DNA of 10,889 nucleotides from the NCBI GenBank assembly GCA_021823875.1, contig JAKAMD010000086.1, positions 1 through 10,889 on the forward strand. Direction: 5' to 3'. The notes beneath the pieces were generated by a model. The model saw only the letters and a program-made list of their open reading frames with translations. It made no database searches and was not told the DNA's origin. This document shows positions 6,661 to 10,889 of this stretch, piece by piece; positions within the stretch are counted from its first letter, which is position 1; the number at the start of each line of letters is the position of its first letter. The DNA is from Pseudomonadota bacterium (GTDB lineage: Bacteria > Pseudomonadota > Alphaproteobacteria > Rhizobiales > Xanthobacteraceae). A program made the position numbers and the translations under genes.

Positions 6661-8867
6661 TGCCGACGGTCCTCAGGCGAATACTCGGCGCGCTCGCGGT
6701 ATTTGCGGCGCTCGCGATAGCGATTGCCGTGCCCGCCGTGTATTTCGTCGTGGCCTATACTAACAGCGCGGAGACGCTGACATTCAAATCCCGATTGAAC
6801 GCCGCCCGCGTCGCTCAATACATCTACACCCACGATGTCATGTGGCAGTACCAACAGCTCCGGATCGAGGAGTTGATCCAACTGCCCAAGACCGGCGAGC
6901 AGGCAATCCACCAGAAAGTCTATGGCGGCGGTGGAGAGCTCGTGCTCGAAGACGGTCCGGTTCTGCCCGCGCCGGTGATGGCGCAGCGCGCGCCGATCGT
7001 CGTCGCCGGTTCGACCGTCGGTAGTTTCGTCGTCGAGGCGAGCCTGCGCGAGGCCTTGATCGATACCGGCTATGTCGCCGGCCTCAGCGTTTTGCTCGGT
7101 TTAGTCGTTTATGGCGCGGTGCGCGTTTTTCCGTTGCGCGCGCTCGACCGGACTCTCGGCGAGCTGCAAAAGACCGAACGGAATCTGGCCGAACAGAACA
7201 CGCGTATGGATGCCGCGCTGTCGAACATGTCGCAGGGTCTGGTGATGTTCGATGCGACGGCCCATCTGGTCGTGCTCAATCAACGCTACATCGACATGTT
7301 TGGCCTGTCGCGTGAGATCATCAAGCCTGGCTGCAGCATTCGGGACGTCCTTGCCCACCGCGTCGCCAAAGGCGGCTTTTCTCCCGATGAAGTCGAGGCA
7401 TACCAAGCCGATCTCCTGTCCTCCGTGCGCGCAGGGAAGCCTTTCAATCGCATCACGCATCTGCCCGATGGCCGGATCATCGAAATCGCGAACCAGCCGA
7501 TCGCGGGCGGCGGCTGGGTCGCCACGCACGATGACATCACCGAGCGCCTGCGCGCCGAGGAAAAAATCAGGCACCTGGCGCATTACGACGCGCTCACCGA
7601 CTTGCCGAACCGGGTGACCTTCTACGATCAAGCCGAGGCAATCCTCCGTCATCTGCGACGCGGCGAAAGCGTTGCGTTCCTGAGTATCGACATTGATCGT
7701 TTCAAGAGCATCAACGACACGCTCGGACATCCCGCCGGCGACAAGCTGTTGCAGATGGCAGGCGCGCGCATGCGTCAATGCGTCCGTGCCGAGGACATAG
7801 TCGCCCGGCTCGGCGGCGACGAGTTCGCCATCGTCCAGGTTCCGTCCGAGCCTCCGCCCAGTGCCAGGGCCTTGGCCGCCCGCCTCATCGAAATCATCGG
7901 TGCTCCCTATGATATCGAAGGCCGGCAGGTGGTGGTGGGCGCCAGCGTCGGCATCGCCATCGCGCCCGCCGACGGCGACAAGCCGGACCTTTTGATGAAG
8001 AACGCGGACCTCGCGCTTTATCGTGCCAAGGCCGATGGCGGTGGGATTTATCGTTTCTTTGAGATGGAAATGGACGCGCGCATGCAGAAGCGCCGGCTGC
8101 TTGAGCTGGAGCTGCGCAAGGCGATCGTCAATCACGAATTTGAATTGTTCTATCAGCCGATCGTCGACGTGAAGAGCGGACGGATCAAGAGTTGCGAGGC
8201 CCTGATTCGTTGGCACCATCCGGAACGGGGTGAAATTCAGCCGGCCGAATTCATTCCAGTCGCCGAGGAAACCGGCCTCATCGTGCCCTTGGGCGAATGG
8301 GTGTTGCGGCGCGCCTGCGCCGAAGCGGCGCGCTGGCCCGCGGAAATAGGAGTGTCGGTGAACCTGTCGCCCGCCCAGTTCAAGAGCCACGATTTGGTGC
8401 CGTCCGTCGCCGGTGCGCTCGCGGAATCGGGCTTTCCGGCCGAACGCCTGGAACTGGAGATCACCGAACTCGTGCTGCTGGAAGAAAGCGATGGGGCATT
8501 TGCCATTCTTCATCAACTCCGCGATCTCGGTATCAGAATCGCAATGGATGATTTCGGCACCGGCTATTCCTCGCTTGGTTACCTGCGCAGTTTCCCGTTT
8601 GACAAGATCAAGATCGACCAATCCTTCATCCGCGATCTCGGGACCAAGGAAGACAGCATCGCCATCGTGCGCGCCGTGGTGGGTCTGAGCAGCAGTCTCG
8701 GCATCACGACCACCGCCGAAGGTGTCGAAACCAAGCAGCAGCTTGAACAGCTCGCCGCCGAAGGCTGCAACGAGGTGCAGGGCTTCCTGTTCAGCCCGCC
8801 CCGTCCGGCCGCCGAGGTCGAGCGTTTGCTAGCGGAATTGCGCCCGCAGACCGAGTCAGCCGGTTGA
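6660..8867 (+). CDS. Membrane PAS-GGDEF-EAL c-di-GMP synthase/phosphodiesterase
   Basis: This 735-residue protein has TM1 (about 8-32), a ~100-residue periplasmic domain, TM2 (about 136-157), a short linker/coiled coil, a PAS domain (about 183-295, beginning MDAALSNMSQGLVMFD), a GGDEF domain (about 300-465) and an EAL domain (about 477-725). GGDEF is intact (385-389), with an inhibitory RxxD site R376-D379 five residues before it, so cyclase activity with product inhibition is expected. EAL keeps E513, N568, E600, D630/D631 (DDFGTGYSS), K651, E687 and Q707, so c-di-GMP hydrolysis is also expected. The balance between the activities cannot be read from sequence. The start overlaps the stop of the binding-protein gene, pointing to coupled synthesis. 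The periplasmic domain, rich in Q, W and Y near MWQYQQLRIEELIQ, is the likely docking site for that protein. Confidence 0.93.
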   Translation: MPTVLRRILGALAVFAALAIAIAVPAVYFVVAYTNSAETLTFKSRLNAARVAQYIYTHDVMWQYQQLRIEELIQLPKTGEQAIHQKVYGGGGELVLEDGPVLPAPVMAQRAPIVVAGSTVGSFVVEASLREALIDTGYVAGLSVLLGLVVYGAVRVFPLRALDRTLGELQKTERNLAEQNTRMDAALSNMSQGLVMFDATAHLVVLNQRYIDMFGLSREIIKPGCSIRDVLAHRVAKGGFSPDEVEAYQADLLSSVRAGKPFNRITHLPDGRIIEIANQPIAGGGWVATHDDITERLRAEEKIRHLAHYDALTDLPNRVTFYDQAEAILRHLRRGESVAFLSIDIDRFKSINDTLGHPAGDKLLQMAGARMRQCVRAEDIVARLGGDEFAIVQVPSEPPPSARALAARLIEIIGAPYDIEGRQVVVGASVGIAIAPADGDKPDLLMKNADLALYRAKADGGGIYRFFEMEMDARMQKRRLLELELRKAIVNHEFELFYQPIVDVKSGRIKSCEALIRWHHPERGEIQPAEFIPVAEETGLIVPLGEWVLRRACAEAARWPAEIGVSVNLSPAQFKSHDLVPSVAGALAESGFPAERLELEITELVLLEESDGAFAILHQLRDLGIRIAMDDFGTGYSSLGYLRSFPFDKIKIDQSFIRDLGTKEDSIAIVRAVVGLSSSLGITTTAEGVETKQQLEQLAAEGCNEVQGFLFSPPRPAAEVERLLAELRPQTESAG

Positions 8868-9160
8868 TCCGATATCCGCGATCGATCTGTTCCGGTCCCG
8901 GCGAAACGCCCAGCAAGCGTGCGATCTCCCGATAGCGACAATTCGCGACGTTTCACGATCCCGAGCGGTTTTCACGCGAAGGCTTTGAATTGGAAAAATT
9001 CTCAACTGGCTCTCGTTTTGAATCGCTATGAAGTGAAAACGCTCTAATGTTGCGTTTGTCGATTGACAATTGCGTCGAATTTCTTCGAAGTGATTGCGCG
9101 CGGCGTTCACATGCGCGGCGCGAGGCCGAGCCTTGAACTCGGACCGATGGGAATCGTTCG
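8868..9160. other. Intergenic region with possible promoter for the outer-membrane protein gene
   Basis: No gene is supported in these 293 bp. They are clearly AT-richer from about 8985 to 9095 than the flanking genes. A perfect TTGACA lies at 9063-9068, about 95 bp before the next start, but no good -10 is found 16-18 bp further, so the promoter call is tentative. A weak dyad CGTTTT/AAAACG (9014-9019, 9036-9041) is also present. No clear terminator hairpin follows the GGDEF-EAL gene. Confidence 0.4.
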
Positions 9161-10060
9161 ATGCGTTACCTTCGTTGTGCGTGCGGTGCGTTGCTAGCCG
9201 CGCTTTCGTTCATCGCCTCCAATACGGCGCGGGCGCAGGACGCCGCGCCCTTCTTCCGCGACATTGAAACCAAATATGTGTTCGGCTTCACCGAGGGCTC
9301 CGGCATCGGCCTGGAAGGTGAGCGCGAAGTGTCGCTAGAATCCACTGCCAATATCGGCAAGCGCGATGGCCGCTACTTCGCGGGCGAGAGCAAGCTCGAA
9401 TACGAGTTCACGCCCAACCAGTATGTGCAGTTCGAGTTCGGTCCCATGCTGAGCGCGCACAAAATCAAGGACGTGACCGGCCTCGATGTCCGCAACCAGG
9501 TCGCATTCAGCGGCGCCTTCGGCGAAGTGCGCTATCTGCTGCTCGACCGCGGGCCGTCCTCGCCACTCGGCATCACGCTGTCGGCGGAGCCGGAATGGCA
9601 CCGCATCGACGAGACCGGCGGCGCCCATGTCACCAATGTCGGGCTGGAGATGAAGGTCAATGCCGACCTGGAACTGGTGCCGCAGCGGCTCTATCTCGGC
9701 TCCAACCTGCTGTACGAACCGGAAGCGACCCGCGATCCCGTCGGCGTCGGCGCCGGTTGGATGCAGGAATCGACCGGCGGCGTGTCCGCGGCGTTGGCCT
9801 ATCGTGTGGTGCCAGCGGTGTTGATCGGCGCCGAAGCCTGGTATCTGCGTCATTATGACGGTGCGTGGTTCAATAGCTTCACCGGCGACGCGCTTTTGGT
9901 TGGCCCGACGCTGTTCGTGCAACTCAACCCGAAGACCTTCATCAGCGCCGCCTGGAACACGCAAGTGTGGGGCCGCGAGGCCGATAATCCCGGCGTCGCG
10001 TTCAATCTGGCCGAATATTCGCGCCAGCGTGCCAAGTTCAAGCTCGCCGTGGAATTCTGA
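9161..10060 (+). CDS. Putative outer-membrane beta-barrel protein, function unknown
   Basis: The 299-residue protein starts with a signal peptide (MRYLRCACGALLAALSFIAS, cleavage after ARA near residue 25). The mature part shows many short alternating strands: SKLEYEFTPNQYVQFEFGPM, LGITLSAEPEWHRI, VSAALAYRVVPAVLIGAEAW and LVGPTLFVQLNPKTFISAAW. It ends KFKLAVEF, with the C-terminal Phe typical of outer-membrane barrels. A ribosome-binding-like GGGAA is at 9149-9153. There are about 275 mature residues, enough for roughly 10-12 strands. It is followed after 14 bp by a periplasmic cupredoxin-fold protein on the same strand, so the two are probably co-transcribed, and a link to metal or redox stress at the envelope is possible. 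I do not recognise a named family with certainty. Confidence 0.75.
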   Translation: MRYLRCACGALLAALSFIASNTARAQDAAPFFRDIETKYVFGFTEGSGIGLEGEREVSLESTANIGKRDGRYFAGESKLEYEFTPNQYVQFEFGPMLSAHKIKDVTGLDVRNQVAFSGAFGEVRYLLLDRGPSSPLGITLSAEPEWHRIDETGGAHVTNVGLEMKVNADLELVPQRLYLGSNLLYEPEATRDPVGVGAGWMQESTGGVSAALAYRVVPAVLIGAEAWYLRHYDGAWFNSFTGDALLVGPTLFVQLNPKTFISAAWNTQVWGREADNPGVAFNLAEYSRQRAKFKLAVEF

Positions 10061-10074
10061 TCCTGTGCCATGAG

Positions 10075-10419
10075 ATGCAGCCGATGACACCGAAATTTGC
10101 AGCCATCGTTACTCTGTTCGCGGGCCTGTCGCTGGCGGCCGGCGCTTTCGCGCAGCAGCCGGCTTCCGTCAGCATCAGCATCAAGAACCACCGCTTTCAG
10201 CCGGCGGAGATTTCCGCACCGGCCAATGTGTCGATCGTGCTCACCGTGAAGAATCTCGATTCGACACCGATGGAATTCGAGAGCGTCAGCCTGCGGGTGG
10301 AGAAGGTGGTCACCGGCAACAGCACCGGCATATTTCGGCTGCGGCCGCTGGCGCCCGGCCGCTACAATTTCTTTGACGATTTCAACCAGTCGGCCAATGG
10401 CGTCCTGGTGGTGCGCTAG
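10075..10419 (+). CDS. Small periplasmic cupredoxin-domain protein
   Basis: This 114-residue protein has a signal peptide (MTPKFAAIVTLFAGLSLAAG, cleavage after AFA near residue 26). It is followed by a single cupredoxin fold of the type found beside Ftr1/EfeU-like iron transporters: ISIKNHRFQPAEISAPANVS, IVLTVKNLDSTPMEFES, EKVVTGNSTGIFRLRPLAPG and RYNFFDDFNQSANGVLVV. There is no cysteine, so it cannot form a normal type-1 copper site; H and M (NHRFQP, TPMEFES) could still bind metal weakly. Two starts are possible, 10075 and 10084. Neither has a strong ribosome binding site, and the later one gives the more typical MTPK signal-peptide start. It lies 14 bp after the barrel gene, so it is likely to be co-expressed. 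Its stop overlaps the stop of the convergent gene by the shared CTAG. No iron transporter is in view. Confidence 0.8.
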   Translation: MQPMTPKFAAIVTLFAGLSLAAGAFAQQPASVSISIKNHRFQPAEISAPANVSIVLTVKNLDSTPMEFESVSLRVEKVVTGNSTGIFRLRPLAPGRYNFFDDFNQSANGVLVVR

Positions 10420-10889
10420 AACAGAAACGGCACCAGCGCCGGTACGTCGGCCCGGTAGCGCGCATAGGCCTCGCCGAAGGCGTCGGCCATGAAGCGTTCT
10501 TCGATCCGTATTTTGAACAGCAGCGCCGCCAACATCGCGACAAGCGCGATGAGCGCGCTCCAGCTATCGATGGCGATTGCGGTGCCGATGAGGGCGAGCA
10601 GCATGCCACTATAGATCGGGTGGCGCACCAGCGCGTAAGGTCCGCTGCGGATCAGGTCGTGGTCTTGCTTCAGTGTTACCGTGCCGCTCCAGTTACGGCC
10701 GAGCCAGAAGCGCGCGAGCATGGAAAAGCCGAGCCCGGCGGCGAACAGCGTCACGCCGGCGAGGAACCAGCCGAAGCTGCGGGGGTGGAAGTGCTGGCCG
10801 AGCGTGGGCCCGAGAATATGCGGCTTGATGAGCAGCACGGCGCCCACGAGCATCAGTACGCCATAGCCCAGCCGCGAACCGAAGCTCTC
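10416..10889 (-). CDS. Isoprenylcysteine carboxyl methyltransferase-family membrane protein (5' partial)
   Basis: The minus-strand frame is open to the right edge (157 codons seen), so the ATG at 10853 lies inside a membrane helix and the true start is outside. Family members are about 190-220 residues, so perhaps 40-60 are missing. Motifs of the ICMT/PEMT-like integral membrane methyltransferases are present: LIRSGPYALVRHPIYSGMLL, which forms the S-adenosylmethionine site, and EERFMADAFGEAYARYRADV near the C-terminus. At least three further helices are visible. The natural substrate of bacterial members is generally unknown; they do not usually act on prenylated proteins, and a lipid or small-molecule methyl acceptor is possible. 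It converges on the cupredoxin gene and shares the 4-bp CTAG stop overlap. Confidence 0.87.
   Translation of the reverse strand, partial: ESFGSRLGYGVLMLVGAVLLIKPHILGPTLGQHFHPRSFGWFLAGVTLFAAGLGFSMLARFWLGRNWSGTVTLKQDHDLIRSGPYALVRHPIYSGMLLALIGTAIAIDSWSALIALVAMLAALLFKIRIEERFMADAFGEAYARYRADVPALVPFLF

Noticed and set aside
7101..8621. 506-codon minus-strand open frame
   Set aside because: It is fully antisense to the PAS-GGDEF-EAL coding region and shows no domain or signal of its own.
8868..8950. Minus-strand text CRYREIARLLGVSPG resembling a helix-turn-helix
   Set aside because: A stop lies only a few codons upstream, and the frame then runs into the end of the GGDEF-EAL gene. At about 15 suggestive residues it is too short to call a regulator remnant.

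Overview
The window looks like chromosomal DNA of a GC-rich alphaproteobacterium, most likely Hyphomicrobiales (Bradyrhizobium/Pseudolabrys/Rhodoplanes type). The clues are protein style: a TctC/Bug-family binding protein beside an IlvD/Edd sugar-acid dehydratase, small exported Gly-rich proteins, a PAS-GGDEF-EAL protein with a short periplasmic sensor, and an alphaproteobacterial type of autotransporter barrel. The placement is by recognition only, with no database search.

Left edge (1-1364): the 3' end of an MvhD/FlpD-type hydrogenase iron-sulfur subunit carrying an unusual C-terminal winged-helix-like tail. Facing it is an N-terminally truncated autotransporter barrel (remnant), then a small secreted Gly-rich protein with its own minus-strand terminator hairpin. 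A gene-free 425-bp stretch with GC palindromes follows.

Centre (1790-5715): a sugar-acid uptake and catabolism locus in partial decay. An intact TctC-type periplasmic binding protein is followed by the debris of a TAXI-type TRAP transporter. The receptor has one in-frame stop, a one-base frameshift and probable deletions. The fused permease has a frameshift and a large internal deletion. The last permease codons still overlap (ATGA) the start of an apparently intact arabinonate/galactonate-type dehydratase. The picture is an operon whose transporter has died while the enzyme survives. No TctA/TctB membrane partners for the TctC protein are in the window.

Right-centre (5839-8867): a two-gene unit with overlapping stop and start (TGATG). 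It pairs a PstS-like periplasmic binding protein with a membrane PAS-GGDEF-EAL protein that keeps all recognisable catalytic motifs and the inhibitory RxxD site. This is the best candidate for a little-described system: a soluble periplasmic receptor feeding a bifunctional c-di-GMP enzyme, comparable in design to NspS-MbaA of Vibrio.

Right edge (9161-10889): an exported beta-barrel-like protein and a small periplasmic cupredoxin-fold protein, 14 bp apart and probably co-transcribed. They converge on an isoprenylcysteine-methyltransferase-family membrane protein that runs off the window. The two convergent genes share the palindrome CTAG as overlapping stop codons. No tRNA, rRNA, CRISPR or insertion sequence was recognised.
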